Of a DNA stretch of 9,152 nt, positions 1 through 7,999 are shown one piece after another (within the stretch, counting starts at the first letter, position 1; every line of letters starts with the position of its first letter). Position numbers and translations under genes: made by a program. This DNA comes from Sneathiella sp. GTDB lineage: Bacteria; Pseudomonadota; Alphaproteobacteria; Sneathiellales; Sneathiellaceae. The DNA lies in contig JAESPT010000247.1 of NCBI GenBank assembly GCA_016765515.1, positions 1 through 9,152 on the forward strand, read 5' to 3'. A model generated the notes under the pieces. That model made no database searches. It worked only from the letters and a program-made list of their open reading frames with translations, and was not told where the DNA came from.

Positions 1-3000
1 ACAGCTTTTTCACCGTTATCGACAATGTCGACTTTATGGTTCCAGTTTTTAAGGATTTCCTGGATAACAGCCTGGTTAACCGGATGGTCTTCCGCTACCA
101 GGACATACAGGGGAGGACCGTCATAAACAATTTTCTTGTTGTGCTGATTGATTTTCTCTCCGTAGGAATCCAATTCATCTCCATCAGATTTGACCAACTC
201 AACTTCGAACCAGAAAGTTGCACCATTGGTGATTTCACTGGAAACCCCGATCTCTCCTCCCATCAATGTGGTCAGTTCCTGGCATATGGAGAGGCCAAGT
301 CCAGTTCCGCCATATTTTCTTGTTGTTGTTGAATCGGCTTGAGTAAATTTTTTAAACAGTTTTTGCTGATTGCCTTCAGTGATACCGACCCCGGTATCCT
401 CAATTTCAAATCGCAACAGGTTAGGCTCTTCAGGACTGGAAACCTGAAGGACTGAGACCATAATCCTGCCTTTACTGGTAAATTTGACAGCATTTCCAAT
501 AAGGTTGTTGAGTATTTGCTGCAAACGATTGGGATCAATTGAGATATATTGGGGAACATTTGGATCCAGTTTCAAGACGAACACTAATTCTTTTGATGCA
601 GCTTGAAAGGCCCATAACTCTTCTATGGTTCTCATAAATTCCCAAAGATTGATAGGGATGGATTCCAAACTGAGTTGTTTGGCTTCTATCTTTGAAAGAT
701 CAAGGATGTCATTGAGCAGACCTAACAGGGCAAATGCGGAACTTTTAACGGTTTTTAGGTAGCGTGATTGTCTCTCATCAAGGTCAGTTTCCCGCAATAA
801 ATCGGTTGTCGCCAGTATTCCGTTCATGGGTGTCCGGATTTCGTGGCTCATGGTTGCCAGGAATTCTGATTTGGCGATATTGGCGGCTTTGGCAGATTCT
901 GCATATTCGCGGGCGCTTTTGGCAGAAACTTCAGCCGCCTCCTTCGCGGCGCGTAAGCTGATTTCGTAATTTTTACTTTCTGTTATGTCAATCAAACTAA
1001 CGGCAAATCCTCCTGCTGGCATGGGGGCCGCATGCAACGTGAAGACTTGATCGCCAATCGACAAATTGTGGTTTGTCTGGGGTTCTCTTTTTTGTGTAAG
1101 CAAGGCATGAAGGCGACAGAGCTCATTGATGAACTCATTGTATATCTCTTCTTTCCGTCTAAAATGGGCCAGCAAATCGTTGAAGGAAGATCCTTCACCC
1201 AGATCAATAGGGCATGTGTCGAGAATACTATAAAAAGCATCATTTGTTGCGACGAGACGCATATCCTCGTCGAACACACAGACCCCGCCTGGAAATCCTG
1301 AAAGAGAGGCTTTTAGCATTTCCATGACGTCAAAAAGCTTCTTCTCGTTGCGTTTTATTTCAGTAATGTCGGACCAAATTCCGATGGTTCCGGAGGAGGC
1401 CATTGGAATTTCGCTGATACGAAGATATTTGCCGCCGGCAAATTCCTGTTCCACATTGGTATAACCACGTTTGTGTCGTTGTAGTCGGTCCGTTATCCAC
1501 TCTCGTTCACAACCAATCGCCGCGATGACATGCTTGCTATAGGCTGCCGCCGTCACCAGGTCACTGAATTGAGCACCAGGAACAATCAGGTCTTTTATAT
1601 TGCTATTGATATCAATAAATTGCTGATTAAAGATCGTCAGCTGGTCATTTTTGTCAAATGTGGCCATACCAGATGGGAAACTGTCAAAGACCTCTCTGAG
1701 CAGGGTTTCATGTCGGATCAAATCTTCGGTTCTTCTGCGGCGAATATAGAGATTTGCTAGCTGTTCACACAGGGAATTGGCAATAGTCAGACATAATTCG
1801 TCATAGGAGTCTGCATTCGTTTTGTAGAGCTCCAATATGGCGCGAACTCTACCTTCTGTCACTATCGGTATTGCCAATACGGAATTGAGGCCCGTTTTCC
1901 GGGCTATATCCTTTCTGCGAAATTCCTGGTTTTCAGTTATATCCTTTATGAATACGTGTTTCTTTTCTTCCCAAATTTTGCCCATTAGACCAATTCCGAA
2001 GTCAATACTGATTTCTTCAGTATGTTTAACGAAAGAGGCAAACCTGAGGCTCTTATGGGGATACCAAAAATGAGATATATCCGCGTTCTCATCATCATAA
2101 AATATACAGATATGTCCGATTTCCCAGCCACCGAAATTACAGAGCTTCTTCAAACATTGCTCCGCAGCTATTTCCAGGGTTTCAGAATTCACAGTAATAA
2201 GGGTTCCGGAATAGAGAACTTCGATTGCCTTATTCTGTCGGGCTAACTCTTCCCTGGATTGAGTGTCTCGCCGAATGAAAAAGAGTGCATTCCATATCAG
2301 TCCGCTGACCAGCACCAGATATCCCAAAATTCGAAACAATTCCGCTTTTGAATTTTCTGCGGGCAAAAAAGGCTTCTCAGAATTTACCAACGGTAAATAA
2401 TTCAACAGATTGATGCCTATGAAAAAAATAATCCAAAAATCAAAATTGTCAGGTTGTGGTCTCGAAATGATTGCAAAGCCAAGACAGGTGCTACTCAAAA
2501 ATAAGAGTGTAAAAACAGTCAAATACTTGGCGACTATCTCGGGGATCGTATCTTGAAAAAAAGTTTGGATATAAATTTGGAAAGCAATGGAAATAACCAC
2601 AGCTGCAATACCGATTGTCGTTGCAAAATGGCTTTGAGCCGCAATTTTCTTTAGAAATTCCGGTGTATAATATTCTAGTAGGAATGAAGACATAATCAAA
2701 CTGCTGATAAGCAGTGATGCGATAAGTATTTCTGTCGGGTAGGGGGCGGGAACAGAGACATCAAAAAACGAAACAAATTGATGTATTCTATCGGCCAAAT
2801 GTAAACCCACCAATATTGAAGAGCCTATAAGGGCGATGCCGGTTAATAAAATAACGCGGCTTGGCTTAAAATATTGATAGGTGATTAAAGCGCCACCAAC
2901 AAAAAGGCTGATGACGGCTGATATGGATTGAACAGTAAGATGAAGCCCAATGGAAGTCGGCCATTCAATCTGTTGTATAAATATGTATACCAGCCCAATT

Positions 3001-3107
3001 ACCAGCCCTGTACACAGGAAAGGCAGGAGCTCTTTTCCAAGTGTTTGTAGTGCTGTAGACCGGCTACTGCTTGGTGTTATGAGCTTATGTTCATTGGGGG
3101 CTGCCAT
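1..3107 (-). CDS. Membrane hybrid histidine kinase, 8 TM-GAF-PAS-PAS-HisKA-HATPase-REC (3' end missing)
   Basis: The frame from the ATG at 3107 is open for 1035 codons and runs off the left edge. Residues 27-277 hold about eight hydrophobic segments (near 27-45, 55-77, 84-104, 126-144, 161-181, 192-213, 223-240 and 257-277), a MASE-like integral sensor that I cannot assign to a named family. Next come a GAF-like domain (about 290-450), two PAS domains (about 465-585, from [20 protein letters not shown]; and 595-710, from [18 protein letters not shown]), and an alanine-rich coiled coil (713-745). The kinase core has His755 in [11 protein letters not shown], an N box [11 protein letters not shown] (about 864-874), EDTGVGI (about 905-911) and [10 protein letters not shown] (about 931-940). 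A receiver begins at about 998 ([15 protein letters not shown]); its phospho-acceptor Asp lies beyond the window. The gene starts 11 bases after the ATPase stop with a weak purine-rich site. It could feed phosphate to the receiver-phosphatase of this operon, but more domains may follow outside. Confidence 0.93.
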   Translation of the reverse strand, partial: MAAPNEHKLITPSSSRSTALQTLGKELLPFLCTGLVIGLVYIFIQQIEWPTSIGLHLTVQSISAVISLFVGGALITYQYFKPSRVILLTGIALIGSSILVGLHLADRIHQFVSFFDVSVPAPYPTEILIASLLISSLIMSSFLLEYYTPEFLKKIAAQSHFATTIGIAAVVISIAFQIYIQTFFQDTIPEIVAKYLTVFTLLFLSSTCLGFAIISRPQPDNFDFWIIFFIGINLLNYLPLVNSEKPFLPAENSKAELFRILGYLVLVSGLIWNALFFIRRDTQSREELARQNKAIEVLYSGTLITVNSETLEIAAEQCLKKLCNFGGWEIGHICIFYDDENADISHFWYPHKSLRFASFVKHTEEISIDFGIGLMGKIWEEKKHVFIKDITENQEFRRKDIARKTGLNSVLAIPIVTEGRVRAILELYKTNADSYDELCLTIANSLCEQLANLYIRRRRTEDLIRHETLLREVFDSFPSGMATFDKNDQLTIFNQQFIDINSNIKDLIVPGAQFSDLVTAAAYSKHVIAAIGCEREWITDRLQRHKRGYTNVEQEFAGGKYLRISEIPMASSGTIGIWSDITEIKRNEKKLFDVMEMLKASLSGFPGGVCVFDEDMRLVATNDAFYSILDTCPIDLGEGSSFNDLLAHFRRKEEIYNEFINELCRLHALLTQKREPQTNHNLSIGDQVFTLHAAPMPAGGFAVSLIDITESKNYEISLRAAKEAAEVSAKSAREYAESAKAANIAKSEFLATMSHEIRTPMNGILATTDLLRETDLDERQSRYLKTVKSSAFALLGLLNDILDLSKIEAKQLSLESIPINLWEFMRTIEELWAFQAASKELVFVLKLDPNVPQYISIDPNRLQQILNNLIGNAVKFTSKGRIMVSVLQVSSPEEPNLLRFEIEDTGVGITEGNQQKLFKKFTQADSTTTRKYGGTGLGLSICQELTTLMGGEIGVSSEITNGATFWFEVELVKSDGDELDSYGEKINQHNKKIVYDGPPLYVLVAEDHPVNQAVIQEILKNWNHKVDIVDNGEKA

Positions 3108-3118
3108 TTCTTTTTATG

Positions 3119-4024
3119 TCAAAGATCTATTGTGGCTCTGACTTGATTTCCGTTTCCCAGAAATTCCAATTGATCAAAGCAAATATTTGCCGCCAATTTG
3201 ATCCCGCGGCCGTGAAAACAGAAAAGTTTGTCATTGTTGGTCGTTTCGTCTTCTTTGGGAAGGTATAGATTGGCATTAAATCCTGTCCCGTCATCGGAAA
3301 TAATGAATTCAATTTTGTCTGATTTACGTTCAAATTGAATACGGGCATTTCGATAGGAATATTTTGGCAGAGAAAGCCTATATTCGACCTCTTGGCGCCA
3401 TTTTCCTTCTTTGAGAAGATTACCCTTTTCGTCAAATGTGATCTCCAGATTACCATGTTCAATACAATTGACCATCAACTCCAGAAGACCAATGGCCGCT
3501 TCGCCATTATTCGGACAAAGGGCTGCGAGCATTGTCGAGAGTGACTTGGCTTCTTCAAGCCGTTTGAATGAGAATTCGCCTTTTTCCATAGCTTTGAGGG
3601 CAAACATTATTTCCTTTTTCTCTTTATTCTCAGTCTCGTCTTCTTGGAATTTACTGAGGCAATCCTCTGCTATTTCGATAATCCCGCTTTCATATATAGG
3701 ATGGGGGAGCAGGATTGTTGCTTCTTGCAATATGCCAGGGATCAGGTTTTTCATGTCTGTTTCGTCATGCAGCACAAAGAAAATCGAATTTTTCATGCTG
3801 TGACCCTTATAAAAATTGTAAAATTGATTTTGCTGTTTTTCGTTTGTCTGAGCGAGATCAGCGATGACAACTGAGAATTCTGTACTGAAGGCATCTGTTC
3901 CATCGACGATCCCATCAAACAGTGTCACGCAATGGATATTCTTTGCAGCATCCAGTTCACGCATTCTGCAGAGGGGACTGTCTGGGCGAAAGAGAACAAG
4001 GGCGAGATTTTTATTCAGTGTCAT
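3119..4024 (-). CDS. RsbW/SpoIIAB-like ATP-binding protein with degenerate receiver-like N-terminus
   Basis: This 301-residue protein has two parts. The C-terminal half (about 155-301) is a GHKL ATPase of the anti-sigma serine-kinase type. Its N box is LLELMVNCIEHGNLEI (Asn186, Glu189, His190), its ATP-lid boxes are SDDGTGF (Asp244/Asp245, Gly246, Gly248) and FHGRGIKLA (271-279), and there is no phospho-accepting histidine helix. About 40 residues between the N box and the first glycine box are longer than in compact RsbW proteins. The N-terminal 125 residues have receiver-like alternation of strands and helices (ALVLFRPDS, FSVVIADLAQ, SIFFVLHDE, ATILLPHP). They lack the acidic pair and the terminal lysine, so this part probably does not take phosphate. 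The expected role is to phosphorylate and/or bind the STAS protein, opposing the PP2C phosphatase whose gene it overlaps. It could instead bind a target other than a sigma factor. The ATPase fold is firm; the substrate is inferred. Confidence 0.88.
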   Translation of the reverse strand: MTLNKNLALVLFRPDSPLCRMRELDAAKNIHCVTLFDGIVDGTDAFSTEFSVVIADLAQTNEKQQNQFYNFYKGHSMKNSIFFVLHDETDMKNLIPGILQEATILLPHPIYESGIIEIAEDCLSKFQEDETENKEKKEIMFALKAMEKGEFSFKRLEEAKSLSTMLAALCPNNGEAAIGLLELMVNCIEHGNLEITFDEKGNLLKEGKWRQEVEYRLSLPKYSYRNARIQFERKSDKIEFIISDDGTGFNANLYLPKEDETTNNDKLFCFHGRGIKLAANICFDQLEFLGNGNQVRATIDL

Positions 4025-5255
4025 TTTTCACCCCTGTATTTTCCAAATAGATGATGGTCAAATCGTCTGGTGTTTCCCCGTTCAAACGATTTAGAAAATT
4101 TTGAATAATTTTCTGCATTTGAACAGTATGAGCGTTTGGTGTTTTCCATATCTGGCTGACTTCCTGTTTCAATCCAGCATCCCCTAAGAGTTCACCGGGC
4201 CGACATTCTACTTCCACCAATGCATCGCTATAGAGGATAAACCTGGCACCGCGCCCAAACGGAACTGTTTTGCGCTCATAACGCCAGCTTTTCAGCAGTC
4301 CAAGAGGCATTCCCTTGGAACAGCATAAGGAAAAATCCGGGCCATTTTCCGGAAGTTGCAACAAGGGCTGCTGGGTTCCGGCTGAGGCATAAACAAGTTC
4401 CCCTTCCCTTATGTCTATGCAACCAAATAACATGGTTGCGTAAGAGCCTTTTCTGAGGGTTTTATTTAAAAAACTGTTGAGTTTTGACAATAATATTTCT
4501 GGTTGCTCGTATAAACTGGATTCCGAAATGAGCTTTGTTTGCAGACGGAACGTATTAAGGGCTGCTGCTACACCATGACCGGAGAAATCGGCCAGGAAGA
4601 AGGCCACTTTGGTTTCACTGACAGGATAAATCCCACCGATGTCGCCGCCCAGCTCCGACGATGGTTCAAAATGCCAACCGATATTTAACCCGTATCGGTT
4701 TTGCAGATCATTGAGTTCAACAGCGGAGGGGCAAATGTCCATTTGAAGTTGGCGGGCCTGCTCCAACTCACTTGCGACACGATCATGAAAATCGGTGAGT
4801 TTCTCGACAAAAAATCGATGTTCCAGATGAACTTTTGTTCGGGCGAGGATTTCGAATTTTTTGATCGGTTTTACAACCATATCACTGGCGCCGTAATCGA
4901 AGGCGCGAGTGATATCAGCCGCTGTATCGCGGCCACTTTGGATCAAAATAGGGATATGTTCCATCTCTGGATTGGACCGGAGTTTTTTGCAAAGCTCAAA
5001 ACCGTCCATGACCGGCATTTCCAGATCCAGAATGATCGAATCGGGCTTGTCCAGTTTGATGACGTCCAGGGCATCTTGCCCGTTTTCGGCATAACAAACG
5101 TTGCTATACCCTTCCGTCATCAAACAGGCACCGATAAGCTCACGAATAAGCGGGGAGTCATCGACAACCAGAATTCGCGCATCCAGTATGCTGACATCCT
5201 GTTTCGCCCAATACAGAGGCTCTAATTGTACTCTTTCCTTTTCGATTACCGGCAT
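4011..5255 (-). CDS. Response regulator with PP2C (SpoIIE/RsbU-type) serine phosphatase output
   Basis: This 414-residue protein has the two-domain plan of receiver-controlled partner-switching phosphatases such as HsbR and RsbU relatives. The receiver (about 27-145) has Asp32/Asp33, phospho-acceptor Asp77 in SIILDLEMPVMDG, Ser107 in the switch position and Lys129 in VVKP, so it should accept phosphate. A helical linker (about 146-175, with VASELEQARQLQMDICP) leads into the phosphatase domain (about 190-405). Its motifs are SSELGGDIGG (Asp205), LADFSGHGVAAAL (Asp223), YSDALVEVE (Asp344) and PDDLTIIYL (Asp397/Asp398), which supply the metal-binding acids. The first motif differs from the usual GGD-(F/Y)-(F/Y)-D in lacking the second Asp. 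The expected substrate is the phosphoserine of the STAS protein encoded 18 bases upstream. Its 3' end overlaps the next gene by 14 bases. The phosphodonor could be CheA or the hybrid kinase downstream; the sequence cannot decide. Confidence 0.94.
   Translation of the reverse strand: MPVIEKERVQLEPLYWAKQDVSILDARILVVDDSPLIRELIGACLMTEGYSNVCYAENGQDALDVIKLDKPDSIILDLEMPVMDGFELCKKLRSNPEMEHIPILIQSGRDTAADITRAFDYGASDMVVKPIKKFEILARTKVHLEHRFFVEKLTDFHDRVASELEQARQLQMDICPSAVELNDLQNRYGLNIGWHFEPSSELGGDIGGIYPVSETKVAFFLADFSGHGVAAALNTFRLQTKLISESSLYEQPEILLSKLNSFLNKTLRKGSYATMLFGCIDIREGELVYASAGTQQPLLQLPENGPDFSLCCSKGMPLGLLKSWRYERKTVPFGRGARFILYSDALVEVECRPGELLGDAGLKQEVSQIWKTPNAHTVQMQKIIQNFLNRLNGETPDDLTIIYLENTGVKNDTE
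4029..4035 (-). promoter_or_regulatory. Ribosome-binding site of the ATPase gene, inside the phosphatase gene
   Basis: AGGGGTG on the minus strand lies 4 bases before the ATG at 4024 and is made of codons near the 3' end of the phosphatase gene. The ATPase ATG comes before the phosphatase stop (4011-4013), giving a 14-base overlap. Translation of the opposing phosphatase and kinase is therefore probably coupled. Confidence 0.75.
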
Positions 5256-5273
5256 GGAACACCTATCCTTGGA

Positions 5274-5579
5274 TTAGTGAGTGATACGCATAACCTTATC
5301 AAATTCAGAGATTTCCAAGAGCCGTTCTACCTGTCCCACCGGTTTGGAAAGCATAAAGCTCATGCCTGCTTTTTCCGCGGTTTCATAGGCGATCATCAAC
5401 ATGCCGAGGCCTGCAGAATCTATGGTTTGCAACCCATGAAGGTCGATGACACAACTTCTGTGCTCGTAGCCTGTCATTAATTTTAAAAGTTCTCTGAAAT
5501 CGTTGTGATCTTCAAATGTTAACTTGTCAGCAATTGATATGGTCAGTTGTCCATTTGCTGTAGTAACGCTGTCTCGCAT
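5274..5579 (-). CDS. Single-domain STAS protein, anti-sigma-factor antagonist type
   Basis: This is a 101-residue STAS domain with nothing else attached, the size and fold of SpoIIAA, RsbV and HsbA. Those proteins are switched by serine phosphorylation: the unphosphorylated form binds an RsbW-type kinase or another partner, and the phosphorylated form lets go. The conserved motif is VIDLHGLQTIDSAGLGML, with Ser55 in the DSAGLG loop as the expected phosphorylation site. It begins with MRDSVTTANGQLTISI, as a first strand should. The ATG at 5579 has a strong site, AGGAG, 7 bases upstream. It lies directly before a PP2C phosphatase gene and a kinase-type ATPase gene, which would dephosphorylate and phosphorylate Ser55 respectively. 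No sigma factor or other downstream target is encoded in the window, so its final partner is unknown. Confidence 0.92.
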   Translation of the reverse strand: MRDSVTTANGQLTISIADKLTFEDHNDFRELLKLMTGYEHRSCVIDLHGLQTIDSAGLGMLMIAYETAEKAGMSFMLSKPVGQVERLLEISEFDKVMRITH

Positions 5580-5586
5580 AAACTCA

Positions 5587-5591
5587 CTCCT
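5587..5591 (-). promoter_or_regulatory. Strong ribosome-binding site of the STAS gene
   Basis: AGGAG on the minus strand lies 7 bases before the ATG at 5579, inside the 14-base gap after the receptor stop. It is the closest match to the consensus in this operon. It may give the small STAS protein a higher yield than its enzyme partners, as partner-switching stoichiometry would favour. Confidence 0.75.
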
Positions 5592-5593
5592 GA

Positions 5594-6877
5594 TTAAAAC
5601 AATTCAATATCGCAATCGTCGTCGTCATCTTTCCCCTCTTTCGTTGAGTTTGAAGTCGTTTCTAATGTGTGACCTGCCTTCGGGCCAAAGATGGCTTCGA
5701 GGAAACGGCCTTTCATTTCACCTAATGTCAGATCATCGATGACAGATCTGAACCATTCTTCTTGTTGCTCGGTATTGGGCTTGATGCCGGGGAAGGCAAG
5801 TTGGGTCTGTTTTTCGAAGGCCCCCATGCCCTCCTTCATCACGTCAAGCGTGCCGGTCAGGTTTTCCAGACGCTGCTTGGCGCGATCCTGGAATTGCAGC
5901 TTTGTAATAACGCCAGCAATATCTTTTGAAATATCCTTTGAAGCTTCGACGGAAGAGGTCAGGGCATCGGTATAAAGTTGATTTTGAGCAACGATACAAT
6001 CCATAAGCTCCTGGATGGTGTTTTTAACCTCGAGATTGGCTGAAAGGTCAATGTTGGCGACAGCCTTGATCTGGATATTCCCCTTGCGAACACCTTCTGT
6101 CACATTGCAAATTTCTTCGCGCATTGTCGTCGCGAGTGAATTCACAGATTTCGCGAGATCCCGAACTTCATGGGCAACCACGGCAAATCCCTTTCCGGCG
6201 TCTCCGGCGCGAGCCGCTTCAATTCTCGCATTCAAAGCTAAAAGGTTCGTTTGTTTGTTGATCCGTTCAATACCTGTGATGAGTTCTTCGACCTTATCCA
6301 CATCCTTGGTGACATCGTCTAGGGCATAAACAACTTCCAGACCATGTTTGGAGGTTTCCACGAGCTTGCTGATCATGGTTGAAATATGCTTGTCGACCGT
6401 ATCGATTATGCTACTAAGATCCACTTGTTTTCCGCGAAAAGTGACGTTTTTTGATGCTTCCGCCAATTCATGAACCCGCTCACTTTGGTCGCTCGTATGG
6501 GTCGCCAATTCTCTGAATGTTTGTGAAATATCGGTAATATTGCCTTCAACCAGATCGGAAACCAGACCAATTTCGGTCACCACAATATCAACGGCTTTGC
6601 GCTGAGTTTCGGAGAGACTGAGCCAATTGCCGAGAAATTCAAGTGCATCCTCAGGGAGATCGGAGTTGAGCACGTCAACAATTATCGGACGGGCATTATC
6701 CTGTAGATTCACGGGAGTGCTGCCGTAATTTTTTGTGTCGCTGTCCAGCAGGGTTTCGTCATCGGAGGTCACATTGAGTGCATGAAGGTTGATGTTCTCT
6801 TGCTCATTTATCAAGTTATCGTCGGCTGTTTCTCCGCCGCTTCCCAAACCTTCTTGACCGTGCAAAAAGTCATTCAT
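5594..6877 (-). CDS. Cytoplasmic chemoreceptor-like protein with CheZ-like C-terminal motif
   Basis: This 427-residue protein has no hydrophobic segment, no HAMP and no recognisable ligand domain, so it should be cytoplasmic. Residues 1-65 are acidic and probably disordered, and 75-145 are helical. The receptor signalling hairpin follows, with its tip at about 202-242: [20 protein letters not shown], then a Gly-Lys-Gly-Phe turn and [10 protein letters not shown]. This tip is where CheA and CheW bind in known receptors. C-terminal to the hairpin is a helix with [14 protein letters not shown] (327-340), whose Asp331-x-x-x-Gln335 resembles the catalytic helix of the CheY-P phosphatase CheZ. After a linker comes another helix (373-397), then an acidic tail ending [11 protein letters not shown], reminiscent of the CheY-docking end of CheZ. 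There is no NWETF-type CheR/CheB tether. The start at 6877 is supported by AAGGGAG 6 bases upstream. It lies 45 bases after cheB and 14 before the STAS gene. The receptor domain is certain; the phosphatase idea is inference. Confidence 0.9.
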   Translation of the reverse strand: MNDFLHGQEGLGSGGETADDNLINEQENINLHALNVTSDDETLLDSDTKNYGSTPVNLQDNARPIIVDVLNSDLPEDALEFLGNWLSLSETQRKAVDIVVTEIGLVSDLVEGNITDISQTFRELATHTSDQSERVHELAEASKNVTFRGKQVDLSSIIDTVDKHISTMISKLVETSKHGLEVVYALDDVTKDVDKVEELITGIERINKQTNLLALNARIEAARAGDAGKGFAVVAHEVRDLAKSVNSLATTMREEICNVTEGVRKGNIQIKAVANIDLSANLEVKNTIQELMDCIVAQNQLYTDALTSSVEASKDISKDIAGVITKLQFQDRAKQRLENLTGTLDVMKEGMGAFEKQTQLAFPGIKPNTEQQEEWFRSVIDDLTLGEMKGRFLEAIFGPKAGHTLETTSNSTKEGKDDDDDCDIELF

Positions 6878-6883
6878 AATCGA

Positions 6884-6890
6884 CTCCCTT
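6884..6890 (-). promoter_or_regulatory. Ribosome-binding site of the receptor-like gene
   Basis: AAGGGAG on the minus strand lies 6 bases before the ATG at 6877 and fixes the start. The cheB-receptor gap of 45 bases is the widest in the operon. It is AT-rich but shows no convincing promoter pair or hairpin. Confidence 0.75.
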
Positions 6891-6922
6891 AGAAGGCGTC
6901 AGGTTTAAATATACAAAATATT

Positions 6923-7987
6923 TCATATGCGGATCGCCTTGGTATCGTGTTTCGCTAGACTATTAAAAATTCCCCCTGCTATCTTCAGGAGAGGATATTG
7001 TCTTTCTACAGCCCCAAGTTCAAATGCGACTTTTGGCATGCCATAAACAACGCAACTGGATTCGTCTTGGCCGATTGTATGGGCGCCGGCTTCCCGCATG
7101 GCGAGCAGCCCTTGTGCCCCGTCTCGGCCCATGCCCGTCAGAATGACGCCAACGGCATTTGAACGGGCGACTTTCGCCGCAGAATTAAACAAAACATCGA
7201 CGGAAGGACAATGTCCATTGATCGGTGGCTTATCATGGATGTGGCAAATATAATTTGCCCCGGAACGGGCCAGTTCCATGTGGCGACCGCCGGGGGCGAC
7301 ATAAACATGTCCGGGCAGCACTCGCTGATTTGCCTTTGCCTCAGAGACTGTGACTTTTGACAGACTGTTCATTCTGTTTGCAAAGGATGTTGTAAAGTTC
7401 GCGGGCATATGTTGAGTGATCATGACGGCAGGACTATTGGGCGGCAGCACAGTGATGACTTCCCGCAACGCTTCAACGCCCCCTGTAGAGGAGCCGATCA
7501 TGATAACTTGTTCAGTTGATCGATAGTTGCCGAATGATACCGGCGTTTTAGCTGTCGGAGTAACTTTGAACGCTTTTACATTTGCTATCGCTGCGATTTT
7601 AACTTTGGTGATAATTTCGGCTGCTTTTTGTTCCAAACCAACCTTCAGATCGCTGGTTGGTTTGCCAATATAATCCACAGCCCCAATTTCAAGCGCCTGC
7701 AAGGCAACATCAGCGCCCTCCTGCGTTAAAGAGGAGATCATCACTACCGGCATGGGGCGCAGGGTCATAATCTTCTGAAGAAAGGCGATACCGTCCATTT
7801 TCGGCATTTCTATATCGAGTGTCAGCACATCCGGATTTAATCTTTTGATCATCTCGCGCGCGGAAAAAGGATCCGGGGCGGCACCGACAACTCTGATGTC
7901 CGGGTTGGACTCGAGCATACTCGTCAGCATCTGGCGAATTAGCGCAGAGTCATCAACGATCAGGACTTTTATCTGTTTACTGTGCAT
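6923..7987 (-). CDS. cheB: CheB, receptor methylesterase/deamidase response regulator
   Basis: CheB removes methyl groups from (and can deamidate) chemoreceptors, and is activated when CheA phosphorylates its receiver. The chosen ATG at 7987 gives 354 residues, normal for the family, with MHSKQIKVLIVDDSA starting directly at the receiver. An in-frame ATG 32 codons upstream (8083) would overlap cheD by 86 bases and adds no conserved sequence. The receiver spans residues 6-125, with the acidic pair Asp12/Asp13, the phospho-acceptor Asp58 in LTLDIEMPKMDG, and Lys109. A linker follows (about 126-158), then the esterase domain with the triad Ser167 (GSSTGG), His193 (TQHMP) and Asp289 (LTGMGRDGA). 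A good ribosome-binding site, AGGAAAG, sits 5 bases before the start and contains the cheD stop. All active-site residues are present, so the enzyme should work. It forms the reverse arm of adaptation with the CheR in this operon. Confidence 0.97.
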   Translation of the reverse strand: MHSKQIKVLIVDDSALIRQMLTSMLESNPDIRVVGAAPDPFSAREMIKRLNPDVLTLDIEMPKMDGIAFLQKIMTLRPMPVVMISSLTQEGADVALQALEIGAVDYIGKPTSDLKVGLEQKAAEIITKVKIAAIANVKAFKVTPTAKTPVSFGNYRSTEQVIMIGSSTGGVEALREVITVLPPNSPAVMITQHMPANFTTSFANRMNSLSKVTVSEAKANQRVLPGHVYVAPGGRHMELARSGANYICHIHDKPPINGHCPSVDVLFNSAAKVARSNAVGVILTGMGRDGAQGLLAMREAGAHTIGQDESSCVVYGMPKVAFELGAVERQYPLLKIAGGIFNSLAKHDTKAIRI

Positions 7988-7992
7988 TTCAT

Positions 7993-7999
7993 CTTTCCT
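7993..7999 (-). promoter_or_regulatory. Ribosome-binding site of cheB, overlapping the cheD stop
   Basis: On the minus strand AGGAAAG lies 5 bases before the ATG at 7987, and the cheD stop TAG (7998-8000) runs into it. This supports 7987 over the upstream in-frame ATG at 8083. It also suggests that ribosomes finishing cheD re-initiate on cheB. Confidence 0.8.

Noticed and set aside
272..1279. Two minus-strand frames of 95 codons (272-559 and 992-1279)
   Set aside because: Both lie out of frame inside the hybrid kinase, whose own frame is open from 3107 to the left edge and covers its kinase and PAS motifs.
2277..3107. Naming the kinase's membrane region a MASE1 or MASE3 domain
   Set aside because: The number of membrane segments fits loosely, but I see no diagnostic motif, so only a MASE-like description is supportable.
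1..3107. A frameshift or broken hybrid kinase
   Set aside because: Reading the frame from 3107 leftward shows continuous domains with no internal stop. The gene is only cut by the window edge.
4701..5225. A 174-codon open frame on the plus strand
   Set aside because: It is the antisense shadow of the receiver-phosphatase gene, whose motifs are unmistakable. The shadow protein shows no recognisable domain.
6878..6922. Possible internal promoter in the AT-rich gap between cheB and the receptor gene
   Set aside because: There is a TATATT-like stretch but no matching upstream element at proper spacing and no hairpin. AT-richness alone does not support a promoter.
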